64,000 nt of DNA, from NCBI GenBank assembly GCA_015680685.1, contig MNCI01022333.1, positions 37,249-101,248 on the forward strand, given 5' to 3'. A program made the translations under genes and the position numbers. The stretch's first letter is position 1. Each line of letters opens with the position of its first letter. The notes under the pieces were generated by a model that was not told the origin of the DNA, made no database searches, and was given only the letters and a program-made list of their open reading frames with translations. The DNA comes from Gnetum montanum (taxonomy: Eukaryota > Streptophyta > Gnetopsida > Gnetales > Gnetaceae). Shown one piece after another: positions 44,285 through 56,289 of the stretch.

Positions 44285-45679
44285 TGAAACACCATGAAAA
44301 TTACGGGTCGGCCTCAGGTGAAGATTCATAATTTGAGCATGAAGGCGCCTCAAAATTTGTCTAAGGACAAGTTTACGCTCCATCACGCACGGCAGCGTGA
44401 TGAGCGTAATAAGCTCCGAAGACAGTTAAATTTTTCTAAGGACAAGTTCACGCTCCATCACGCACGGCAGCGTGATGAGCGTGATAAGCTCTAGGACAAT
44501 TAAGGGAAAATCCAGAGAGACACGACGGGTTGGCACTTATTCTCACGCAGCGCTTGACCAACTGATCTTTATGCACATTACGCGGTGATGCGTACTCGCG
44601 CGTGGGTCAGAATGCAAGTGCGCACTCATTTACGCTGCGTCACGCACAGTTGCATGATGAGCGTAAAACAAGCCTGAGCGCGTGCTTGTTAGATTGCACT
44701 CATACACGCAACACAACGCGAATGAGCGCAAACGCAGCCGAGACATGCCTATCATGGGCTTGTTCTCCACACGCACAGCACGCAAACGAGCGTGTTGTGC
44801 GTAGTCGCAGTTCGACTTAAAAGAAGCAAGTCAGCAGGATCCACGACATTCGGGCCCACATCATTAGAGTTGCACGTGTTGCGGCCTATAAATACCCCGG
44901 TTGACACATATACAAAAAGGGGGGGGATGAAAAAGAAGACAGAAGCAAGAAGCCAAGTTAACAGAGCACCAGAGCACTTATCACTTTTCACAGCAGATCA
45001 AGAGGACAAGAGCATTTTCTGAACAAGGGAACTTATCGCCCTGAAACAGAGAAACAAGAGCAACCTCTTGGCGGCAGACATCATCCTTTAGCAGGAACAG
45101 AACACAGCACGCCCGAGCCCTAACAGCAGATCTGTCTGAAGCCGAGAAGCAGAACGGAAATTGCAGAGTTGTCTCGCCCGGTTAGCAGGTCCTATCGGTC
45201 CGAAGATCGTTAGACTTCAGAGCTTGACCATTCTTGCACCTAAGCCTTGGTTCAAAAGGTAGATCAGATTTCTGTCTAGGCAGTTTTCTTGTTGTTTTGT
45301 GCTCATCTTTGTATTCAATTTGCCGGGGGCTTTCTCCCGTTGTAACATTGTATACACCCAATCACGCATTCTATTTGGCATTGAAACATAGATCTTGGAT
45401 CTTTGCAAATTGCACGATTTTTGCTCCTGATTCGCATCTTTTCGGCATTTTGGCGTTATCCACGCAGTGGTCCAATTACGTCGTTGTCTCACCATTTTAC
45501 GATCGATATATAATCAACATCGTTTTTACTGACCCGTAAGTCCCTGTCTGATCGACAAGACCGTTCAGGGCACCACAGATTCGTTTTTTCAGCTTAGCCC
45601 TCGCGTGGATCCATGGTAAAAACTGTGTACACGGAATTTCGGTCGGTATTTCCAGCTGCCGACGTTTTCCGTCGTTACA
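44285..45679 (+). repeat. 3' LTR (1,395 bp)
   Basis: Begins tgaaacaccatg, ends gtcgttaca. It is 74 bp longer than the 5' LTR because a 75-bp unit, each with its own inverted repeat, is present twice (44360-44434 and 44435-44509). The two units differ at several positions, and the single 5' LTR unit looks like a mixture of them. TATA box at 44887-44894. Confidence 0.95.
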
Positions 45680-45684
45680 ATGTT
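45680..45684. repeat. Target-site duplication, right
   Basis: ATGTT directly after the 3' LTR, matching 28515-28519. The copy-B flank resumes here as the equivalent of about 4532 in copy A. Confidence 0.95.
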
Positions 45685-45883
45685 CCCAAAAATTTTAACA
45701 ATCGTTAAAAGGGCTACTGCCGTAAACTCCAAGATGCAGGCCCTGTTTATTCGTTGGTGTTGGTGTCATTCCGGCAACATTTACAAGAAACTGAACGATG
45801 GAAACTATCATATATTTTTTGATATAGAAAAGGTGTCGGTTACAACATAGTAGACCTAGCAGTGTTTTATTAATCATATCAGT

Positions 45884-46630
45884 AAACCTTTAACCATCAA
45901 ATCACTTAACCTGGAGCAGTAATTGAATCCGGGAGAAGATGATTACAGTCATAAAACCCAGGATACAGGGGTAACACAGCCATTATGGGTAAACCTTAGA
46001 AATACAGAGAGAGCAGGGCTTGCATGTGCGAGAAGGATGATTACAGTCACAAGACGTAGGAGAGGAACAACGCACCCTATAAGGGGCGGCGGGGGCCGGC
46101 TAGCACTACCACTGTAATGGGGGCTAGCACTACCACTGTAACTATAGGTAAACCTGAAACAGAAGATAGCATAGATCCAGAAAAGCCACAACATTGCAGC
46201 AACTACTTTGTTCTTGTGAAAATTCTGTAGCTTCATTGCATTCAGAGGCTGAGGCGGACAATAATTCACGTAATGCGGACAACTGACGTTGCAGTTGTTC
46301 TACACAATGTGCTTACGCAAATATCTAAGATCTCTATAAGAAACCCATCCTTTACCTTCTACTATTTTTGGTCCTTTTATACTAAGTTTCTGTAAGAAAC
46401 TTCTCAGAAATTTTGTATGGGTTCAAAAGACGCGTTACGCGTTTTCTCCACAATTCAATGTGAACGCATTTTTCAGGCTTAGAACCTGTTGTTTTTGTCC
46501 TTTGGAAGAAACTTCTCAAACATTTTGTGCATGGACCCAGAAAACGCGTTACACAATTTTGACTTTCAATGTGAACACGTTTTCCTGATTTAGAACCCGT
46601 AGTTTTCATCCTTTGGAAGAAACACAAGAA
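45884..46630. repeat. Older duplicated block 1, copy B
   Basis: Equivalent of 4735-5480 with the same internal tandem units; scattered single-base differences. Confidence 0.65.
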
Positions 46631-48361
46631 TTTTCTTGGATAAACTTCTTAAAAATGAATGCAATCATTTATTTTGAATCAAATCACATTGTGGTTTACA
46701 ATATGCAATGGTACATGTTGAGCTTAGTTCATTTTAATTTTATACTTTAAAAAGAGATTTACGCTTATAATTTTATACTTTAAAAAGAGATTTACACTTA
46801 TAGTCAAATACATAAGTTAGAACTTCATGGCTTACAGAATCAAATTTTGAAAATGTAATATCAGTAACTATGGTAAATCTCATATCATCATGGTCTACAA
46901 TTTTGATTTGCAATAGCTCACAAGTTGTTAACCATAAAAATAATGTATATGATACTATTTTATAACTTTCATACTTCAAAATGAGCTCACGTGCATCTCA
47001 CTTGTCTGCGTTAATAAGGGCAATAAATCTGCATCCTTTTTTGCCTACCATGGTTTCATCATGTTAATAACAATTATAACTCTGTTAAAAAGTCCTTTGA
47101 AATGTAGTAAATTTACATTATTTAGGTTAATGAATGTATGCTATTATTTTACTTATTCAACTAAAATTGTAGAGCTTATTCAGCCCAATTACTTTGCCTG
47201 CCAAATGAGTTTTTACAAATGGTAGTATACAATATCCATTTAAGGATAAAATTTAAAAACAAAAATTTTGCTAACACATTATAATTAATATGTATTATCT
47301 CCCCAATATGTTTTATAGGGGTAAATGGTGTCTCTTCCATAACTCTTAGTTAATATAGATTTCGTTCAATACAGATTTCACCATGATCAAAATCAACTTG
47401 TGGTCTGCTCATGATGAACTTTTCATACCAATTTCAAATTCCTTATTCAAATAATACTAAGAAGAGACTTCTATATGTAAGGATATTTGCTAATTCTGAT
47501 TTTATTTTTCTGTATAAATTAATTTCAAGGTCTTTATTCAGATAAGACTTGCAAGCAGTGTTTCACCTGTTTCTAGGAGACTAGGAATCGGAAAAGTTGG
47601 GAGGTATCCTTAAATATCTTAAGGGATGCCATGGGTTTTTTAAAATGTCATGGGGATGCAACGGGTACATGAGAAAGAATAATTATACATAAGACATTCA
47701 GCTTTCACGGTATCGAAAGTTATGGATAAATTTGTTATTCTTGAGATATTTTAAACATCTGCAAATCATTTTGACAATATTTTAGAATAAAATAAAAAAT
47801 TGTTATTGGTATCTTTTTTGCATTTTGATGCCAAAATATGCTAAACGTTCTACCTGCAGAACATTCGTAGACCAGGGACATTCCAAACATGATTTTTCCC
47901 TGCTTAATACTGCTTACAAAAAACTTTTATGTGTAACGATATTTGCTAATTCCTGTTTTATTTTCCGGTATAAATCCAAAATGGCGTCGATTTTCAACCG
48001 TCACTTCAACTATTACAAAACCCAGCTCATGTGACCTGTGCATATGGGGGGCAAGGTCAAAGAAGTCCAAGTCGGAGCACTGAACATTCTCAGTACGTAA
48101 TTGTTGCAGCAGGCTTTGAAGGGGCCCGCTACTTCGTCAATTTCTACGGCGGAACGTTAAAAATCATAGACGTAAGAAGCAGCTCTCTATTTATTTAGAC
48201 ACGCAACCTTGGTAACACGTGAGGGTAGGTGGAAGCCTTGGATTCCCATCAGGGTAGGTGGCAGCCTCGTCCGCTGTCCATAAGACGATCTTCAAAGTTG
48301 CACCACAATCCAAGACTCTTCCAAGCATCTGATCCATCTCCTCTAGGTCGTTAAATTCAGC
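46631..48361. other. No gene recognised (copy B), including a 165-bp copy-B-only segment
   Basis: Equivalent of 5481-7047. The segment 47217-47381 is absent from copy A at about 6068. It is AT-rich, shows no terminal inverted repeats and has no convincing target duplication, so insertion or deletion cannot be decided. Confidence 0.5.
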
Positions 48362-48479
48362 AATGCAAGCTAGTGAGGCCAAATATTCTACAACGTTTTG
48401 GATAAGCTGGACAATCCGATGGTAAACATGCTACGTAGAAGTGTTGTATTATGGCATCTAATTTTGGTTGCCATTTTGG
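48362..48479 (+). pseudogene. 5' fragment of an LRR receptor kinase, copy B
   Basis: Equivalent of 7048-7165: promoter-proximal sequence and signal peptide only, with no LRR or kinase following. Confidence 0.65.
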
Positions 48480-48953
48480 TTTCCATTTCTCCTAACCCCT
48501 ACACCTTGGGTCGTCACCAATGTTATATCTCTAGAATCCATATCAGCCATATCACAACTCAGCCAATGGAGCTTACATTGAAGCAAGGTATCGATTGTAT
48601 TGTAATTTACTTATCCTTGCTCATCTGTGATTGTGTTGTGTGTGCATATAGCAATTATACAACAATGGATTGGACCTGGAGGAACCACTTAGGATGGACT
48701 AGTGCTGGAACAATTGTGCAAGGCACAAGATTGATGGTGCGTGCATGGATGGACAAAGGAAGGCGCAATCTTGGCATCGCAGCAACACGTCTTCTCCTTT
48801 CTTTTCTCTCTCTCTTCTCTCTCAGTTGCCAAATAAGCCTAGATGTCAATTGTGTATAGTGTTCACTCTTGTAGTTATGAACACTAATGTTTCCATGTAT
48901 TGTAATGTTGATTCGTTCACATTTCACCCCATTCACCATTAGTTGTCATTCAA

Positions 48954-49793
48954 GTCAATAATCCCGTACCTTTCCAATATTTTGTAAGGAACTCGAGTAC
49001 GAGTTTTCATTCAGTCATGGGGGTATGATGAGCCACAATATCACGTCCTGCCCCATCTTCTATAAATAAGAGGGGGCACCCTTTGTTCAAGGGAGTTAGC
49101 CTTAGACCCTTAGCCAGATTCTTGTAGTTTAGTCATTCCAGAGTTAGAATAATTTCTGTGTGCCCACAATAGCAGTCATAGAGTGAATGGATCTTTATTT
49201 GAGCAATTTGTACCTGAGCACACACATTTGTGTATGGCAATAAAGACGAACTTTATGATAAACCTTGCAGCATACAAATTAAGCTAATTAGTAATTAATT
49301 ATTATTGAATTTTGAATGCTTTCCTAGTTAATAAATATCTCTCTCAACCTTCGACCCTCTTAGTTAAGTACATTTAGTATGGCCGCTTCGAGCATGCGTG
49401 TAGCACTTGGTAACCAAGTAACGATCAGTGTTTGGCAATCCTAGCAGTGTTGCACTGGTTTAGGATGCGTACAGAAAGTGGGAAGGGATATTGGTGTTAG
49501 GAACAATTAGAAACTAGTTAATGAATAGTTAAGATAAATTAGCCACTTAGTTCTCTCTCCCTCTACTGTATTAGCAGAAGACATAAAAAGACCAAAGTTA
49601 TAAAAATCATATACCTCAAGCTTACTTAACCATACAACTGTGACAATACAAGTAAGTTTGAGAAGACAACGATTGATTAACCCTAAGTGTTCCATTTAGG
49701 TGCGTAAGCACTTAGTCCTTGGAGTATGACCGGATCGTGCGTGAAACGCTCATATTCGTATGGTTGAGTGTAGGGGTACCTCGCCACTCATCA
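48954..49793 (+). repeat. LTR-like repeat R1, copy B
   Basis: TATA box at 49061-49068 and the shared terminus ...ccactcatca at 49793. Differs from copy A by scattered substitutions. Confidence 0.5.
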
Positions 49794-50041
49794 TGTACAA
49801 AGATTCTATTTTACAAAAAAAAACAAAATATAAAGAAATGATTTTTCAAGTTGAAAGGGTCCATCTTATATAGAATTGATCAACCTTTTGTCCCATATCC
49901 CTCTTCCAATATTACCATAGCTACTATGGACTCTCTACATCAAAATGCAAGAGGAGTCATAACCCCTTAAATAGCAAAAGCTATTATATTTTCCTCTTCA
50001 TGGAGCACAAAGTTTTTGGGGTAAAGTCTCAGGATACAAGC

Positions 50042-50497
50042 TAAACAAAGGTTTTTAATAAAATATTCAAAATGTTTTGAACTTTGGAAATGTCAACAAA
50101 TTTTTCTTTGAATTATTGTCTGTAATTTCAATAATCACTTCTTCATACAATCTTTGAGTTGTAATGAAATGTGAAGGGAGGCCAATTTTATGCAAGTGCA
50201 ACCATAGTTTTGTACAAATCACTGAATCATTTTAGTAGGCATTCTTGCAAACTCTATGTAGTGTCTAAGAATAACTAAATGATCAATAGTGGAGTGATGT
50301 TGTTTGCTTAACATCTTGCCCTAACTTGGTTACTTTTAGCCCAATAATTGATTCTCTTTTCTAGCATTGTGCCCAACAACTTAGCAAAAATATTTCTCAC
50401 AATAATCATTTAATAATCGTTCAAATTATTTTTATCCCCCTTTTTATATAATAAGATAGCTTTAGTAATTTTCCAATGTCAATTATATAGAACATAT
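50042..50497 (-). pseudogene. LINE reverse transcriptase relic, copy B
   Basis: Nearly identical to 8730-9185, with the same frame breaks. Confidence 0.55.
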
Positions 50498-53040
50498 AAT
50501 CATTGTTGGTATGGCTTCTATAAGCACCATCATGAAAAACACACTTGTATTCTATGTCCTAATGGGTCAAGGTGATACTCAAACAAAAACGTGTAGACTT
50601 TGAAGTTCATACCTCTAGAGCTTTCTATAAATTAGTCTCCATGGCCATCTCTCATTGTGACACATGTGCACTATCAATTTGTAAGATTGTAATATGACAC
50701 ATGTGCACTATCAATTTTATTATAAAATTAATATAAAAAGTGAAATTTAGTATTCCAAATACATTCGTCTCCTAAACCCACCTTAGGCTCATAAACTCAT
50801 TTTAAAATATCCTTAATCCTCATTTCAAATTGCAAATTTTTCTAATGCACTGTCCAAACAATCATTTGTCATGCAAGCTCGGCTCTTCCATTTTTGTTGT
50901 GTAATATTATAGCCTTGTATTACCAAAGTAAGAATTTTAGTTCCAAAACCTATTTCCTAATTTAAGATTCTTTGCTCCACAAGTATGATTATTGATTTTA
51001 TAATTTCTTCGGGTGGACACTTCCGCAGTAAGATGGGGGGCGGGGGGTGTGGGGCAAGTGTTATTCAGAATGACTAGCCTCTTTATTGGATGTTTCTTAC
51101 GTGCAGAGACACGTAACATAGCAAGAAACAGAGGTCCTATTTTGAAGTGTCGATTTCCTTGTCATAGTTGACTTCAAATGGAATGAAATTGTAAACAGAG
51201 AAGCAATGATGTTTTACAAGATTAAATGAACAAGGTGCATAAATCACTTTCAATTTTTTTCCCTTATTTTTTACCGTTTTCCTTGATGGCCATGCGACTT
51301 CTTTTCAAGAAAAAGATGCCAACATGTGAGCATGGGTTAGGAGCTTTTTCTGATACAGAACAAATTCAAAATCTGAGAACTAAAACCAAGTTTCAGATAA
51401 AACAGAAGGTTACAGTAATTAGAGAATTCATAGAAAATAAGAGAGCTAGTATAGTTAAGGATGGGCAGATGTCATCAGGAGAGAAATCATTTGAGTTTGT
51501 GAATCTTTCCTGCTAGTAATTAGTTAAAATACTGGAAATTAATCATCATGCTTCATCAGGATTACGGTTCTTAACGAATTTTCATAAACCGAGAATTATT
51601 GATTCTCGTTCACAATTCCCAAACGCAATCACGTTCCAAAGAAATTTTTACCTTTAACGACATGATACATCTACGTCTATTTCATATACTGAATTTTACA
51701 AAAATGATATATTTATCTATTTTTAATAAATAGAAACGGTGATATAAACTTATTTATGGTACAGTTACTTTTAAAACATAATTTTAATATCTTTGGAGGA
51801 TTTCTCTGAAATCTAGACTTACAATTTTACTTATCACAATTCTTTTGCAATTCTTGCAAAATTTTGCAACCACTAACACTATCCAAAGTCTCCCAGAATT
51901 ATGATTTCTAAGGGCTCTAAACTTCAGAAAATCCAAACTTTTTAAAATATAGTTATAAGATTAAAAGGCAGGGTAAATTTAATTCTAAAAATATTTTTGA
52001 AAAGAAAAAATATGCAAACTATGAATAATAAAAAAATATTCTTATAACTATTTGAACAACCATTTACATGCAAATAAAATCTATATAATCTTTAACATGT
52101 CTAATTAAAATGGTTTTAAAAGGGAAGGAAGACAAAATTGAAGCTTTATTAAGTCTAAAGACCCATCAGATATATGGAACGGGTATTACATTTTCGTTGA
52201 AAAATACAAATTGACTAAGCATTAATAAGGGTAAAAAAAAAACAAATGATACAAGTTTTTTCCTGCAACATGCCAACCAACCAAGTGATTCCTACCAACC
52301 AAGTGATTCCTTCTTTGGGGGAAAATACGCATGTTGTAGCTTCCAAGTTGCAAGTACCTGTTTCTTGGCAGGCAATATTTTTGGCCGAGAGACCAATACA
52401 GTGCATGGAAAGTCCAGGCCATAGAAAAAAAATGCTATGTAAAGTCTACGCCATGGAAAAGAAACACTATAAATCAAATTAATAGAAATTTTCACAAGAA
52501 TTATTATTGAATAAGGTACAGTCATTTTGATTTTGGTTTTCAATATGAATATCAATTCTCAATAAATCAATTCGAGATTTTATTAATTTGTAAAATATAT
52601 AAGATTCTCTCGAGCTAAATAATAGATATATATTATAAATATATAGTTAAACTAGTTAAAATCAGTCAAACTAAACGTGAGAATCAGAGAAGAGCCCTAA
52701 AATTATTCTATAAAATTGCAGCAACGGATTGGCGTTCATGGAAGCTTTGTCTCTTCATTTTGGTAATGCAAGTAAGGAAGGATCTTAAAGGAATGAAATG
52801 CAATGTGCATATTTTATTAGTGTTTGAGCTCGTCCTTTAATTGCCTCGTAATATCCATAGAGAGGATGAGAAAATGTACTTCTAAAAATAATGTATAATT
52901 TCTGGAGAAAGAAAACTTAAAATAAATCGTGAAGCCGTAAAATTAGGCTAAGCTAATTAACAAACCATCGTCAATGCTAACGTGCAAATGTTACCCCTGA
53001 ACATGATAAAAATTTCCATTTTGACTTGGCTCATTACCAG
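50498..53040. other. No gene recognised (copy B)
   Basis: Equivalent of 9186-11724. The G-rich tract near 51033-51054 is longer than in copy A. Confidence 0.45.
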
Positions 53041-53466
53041 ATGCTTTCAAGGTTCATAGAAAATCCAAAAACTATAACATGTGACAGACTTGACTTTTCT
53101 TGCAAGCTCGTTTAACTTGACTTAGTGGGGATCGTTTTAATGTTCATAGACAAGCCCAGTGTATAGAAAGACCATGTTTATGCAAATCTTGATTGACGTG
53201 ACTTTTCAGAAAGACCACGTTTATGCAAATCTTGATTGACTTGAAGTTTCTTTTAATCATGGAAGTGGAAGTGGGATGGTTCCAAGGCCTGCTCTATAGA
53301 AAAAGTGTTTATGTAAATATTGATTGATTTGACTTGAAGTTTCTTGTAGCCGTAGCAGCGGGGATGGTTCCAAGGTTCATAGAAAGGCCCAAATAATGCA
53401 CGTTTGATTGATTTGACTTACAATCATGGTCACAAGGGCGATGTTCCAAGGTATCCTAGAAAGTTT
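53041..53466. repeat. Degenerate tandem repeats of about 95-120 bp, copy B
   Basis: Equivalent of 11725-12150, with the same unit structure. Confidence 0.55.
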
Positions 53467-53884
53467 CTTAACCACAACAATTTTATGTTGTGTACATGTG
53501 TATCTTATGCTTTACATCGCATCATGTTAACATCCATAAACATAATGACTTTCATGCTCACTTACTGGCCGATAAACACAAAACTTCTTTCAATTGAATG
53601 CTTGGACTCCAAAACATGTAGATACTCATTGGAGCCTTTTAGATACAAACAAAATCATGGAAAGCTCAAAAATCAACCATCTTGAAAGTGGTTTTTTGGA
53701 GTTCTTAAGTGAGACTCGTCCCCACGGGCAGATTTTTTTTCTCTGGATTCTTAAACGTGCTTATCTGTCTGACTGTTAACGTTTAGCATATAAATTCCAA
53801 TCGCCCTGCCCTGTAAATTCAGCACAACAGTAAATCCGGCATAAGTTTGGTGGCAAGATACTCCGCACAGTCCAAGAGCAGTAA

Positions 53885-54665
53885 GCTTTAACCATCAAAT
53901 CACATAAGATAACCACGAGAGCAGTAATTGCATCTAGGAGAAGGATGATTACAGCCATAAGGCCAGGGGTAACACAGCCATTATGGGTAAACCTTAATTG
54001 AAACCGAGAGAAGGATGATTGCAGTCACAAGACTCAAGATAGCAACAGTCAATGGGTCCAGGGCTAGGGCTAACACTGTCGTTATAAATAAAGCTGAAAT
54101 GGAAAATAACATAGATCCAGAAAAGCCACAATATTGCAGCAACTACTTTGTTCTTGTGAAAACTTTGTAGGTTCATTGCATTTAGAGGATGAGATGAACG
54201 ATAATTCACGTAATGCTCGTTCTCAACTATATGCTTAGGCGAATACCTAAGATCTCTATAAAAAAACCATATTTTACCCTCTACCATCTGTTTTTGGTCT
54301 TTTTTGAACTAAGTCTCTGGAGGCAGCTTCTCGGAAATTTTGTGCATGGGCTGAGAAGAAGCGGTAGACATTTTTTCCGCAATTTTGGCATTCAATGAAC
54401 GTGAATTGTCCTCCGGTTTCTTTTAGGTCAAAGTAAACGTGAACCTTCTCAAAAATTTTGTACATGGACCCACAAGACGCTATACGCGTTTTCTCATAAT
54501 TTTATCATTGAAAGCGAACGCGTATTCCTGAAAAGATACTTCACGAAAATTTTGTGCATGGCGCAAAAGACTCGTTACTCGTTTTCTCCACAATTTTGAA
54601 AGTGAAAACATTACCTCCATTTATAACTTGTTGTTTTTGTCCTCTAGCATGGTGTAGATACTAAT
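53885..54665. repeat. Older duplicated block 2, copy B
   Basis: Equivalent of 12570-13350, partner of the block at 45884-46630. Confidence 0.65.
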
Positions 54666-54924
54666 AATAGAAAAGTAAAACTCAAAAAGCAGGGGACAGT
54701 TACACCATTAGAATCATCGTTACTATGGTGCTGTTATTCGTGCTTTTCATCGTAAAATATGAATGCGAATACTTATGGTTATGGACTTGTATCTGCAATG
54801 ATTCAAGCGAGACTAACTAATCCGCAACGATTCAGGGGAGACCAATGAAGGATCGAGGACTAAGTCTGCCAATGAAGGTAATACCCACAAAAAGAAATGA
54901 AATTCCACTTCCACTCTTGTCTCT

Positions 54925-55808
54925 NNNNNNNNNNNNNNNNNNNNNNNNNNNNNNNNNNNNNNNNNNNNNNNNNNNNNNNNNNNNNNNNNNNNNNNNNNNN
55001 NNNNNNNNNNNNNNNNNNNNNNNNNNNNNNNNNNNNNNNNNNNNNNNNNNNNNNNNNNNNNNNNNNNNNNNNNNNNNNNNNNNNNNNNNNNNNNNNNNNN
55101 NNNNNNNNNNNNNNNNNNNNNNNNNNNNNNNNNNNNNNNNNNNNNNNNNNNNNNNNNNNNNNNNNNNNNNNNNNNNNNNNNNNNNNNNNNNNNNNNNNNN
55201 NNNNNNNNNNNNNNNNNNNNNNNNNNNNNNNNNNNNNNNNNNNNNNNNNNNNNNNNNNNNNNNNNNNNNNNNNNNNNNNNNNNNNNNNNNNNNNNNNNNN
55301 NNNNNNNNNNNNNNNNNNNNNNNNNNNNNNNNNNNNNNNNNNNNNNNNNNNNNNNNNNNNNNNNNNNNNNNNNNNNNNNNNNNNNNNNNNNNNNNNNNNN
55401 NNNNNNNNNNNNNNNNNNNNNNNNNNNNNNNNNNNNNNNNNNNNNNNNNNNNNNNNNNNNNNNNNNNNNNNNNNNNNNNNNNNNNNNNNNNNNNNNNNNN
55501 NNNNNNNNNNNNNNNNNNNNNNNNNNNNNNNNNNNNNNNNNNNNNNNNNNNNNNNNNNNNNNNNNNNNNNNNNNNNNNNNNNNNNNNNNNNNNNNNNNNN
55601 NNNNNNNNNNNNNNNNNNNNNNNNNNNNNNNNNNNNNNNNNNNNNNNNNNNNNNNNNNNNNNNNNNNNNNNNNNNNNNNNNNNNNNNNNNNNNNNNNNNN
55701 NNNNNNNNNNNNNNNNNNNNNNNNNNNNNNNNNNNNNNNNNNNNNNNNNNNNNNNNNNNNNNNNNNNNNNNNNNNNNNNNNNNNNNNNNNNNNNNNNNNN
55801 NNNNNNNN
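54925..55808. other. Assembly gap (884 N)
   Basis: The flanks correspond to 13608 and 14858 in copy A, so 1,249 bp would be expected if nothing were lost. Reading frames crossing the gap are artefacts. Confidence 0.98.
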
Positions 55809-56126
55809 TCATAGTAAGGTAGAAAGAACAAAGAAAAGGTTCACTACTTATTTAATTTTAGAGAAGAGCGAGCAAAGTTAATAGAATAGCCCCATTAGTT
55901 AATTTCAAAGAAGCAATTTGAGAAGAGTCTTAATGCATGATCAATAGAACAAAGAATAAGCCTTCTCAAGGCATGAAAAGTTTGATTCTGTAATTAATGC
56001 AGTGCAGTTGTAACAACAACAAGGAGGCCCGCCACTCAATGAATTTTAAAGTAGGGTCACAAAAGTCCAAATGAGTGCTAATAATGCACAACAATGAGGA
56101 AGCGTGTCTAGACTCACATGAGAGAT

Positions 56127-56199
56127 GCCAATGGCTTGGTCATTGAGTCCAATAATAATCAGAGCCACCGGTGGCTTGGTCATTGAGTCAAATAATAAT
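56127..56199 (+). repeat. Direct repeat upstream of receptor kinase, copy B
   Basis: Equivalent of 15176-15248. A 12-bp insertion lies between it and the start codon relative to copy A. Confidence 0.6.
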
Positions 56200-56289
56200 A
56201 TGATGCACAACATGAACTTTCCCTTGAGAGTCTTTAAATTCAACATTCCAAGCCAGTGACGCCAAACACTCTGCAACGTTTAGGTTAAG

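Larger units (their letters stand above)
28520..45679 (+). mobile_element. Tat/Ogre-lineage Ty3/gypsy LTR retrotransposon, 17.2 kb, with antisense passenger gene
   Basis: A complete insertion: two LTRs beginning TG and ending CA, 5-bp target duplication, primer-binding site, gag-protease, reverse transcriptase, two RNase H regions, integrase and a polypurine tract. The domain order (reverse transcriptase before integrase) is Ty3/gypsy. The second, plant/archaeal-type RNase H (40983-41350), the C-x2-H...G-H-x-T-x2-C gag knuckle and the lack of a chromodomain point to the Tat/Ogre lineage. The unusual part is 5.4 kb between protease and reverse transcriptase holding an eight-exon gene on the opposite strand. 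The LTRs differ at about 50 of 1,320 aligned positions (hand count), mostly transitions. Many in-frame stops mean this copy cannot move by itself. Confidence 0.95.

Noticed and set aside
54832-55831. Long open frames across the run of N
   Set aside because: They consist of undetermined bases and carry no information.
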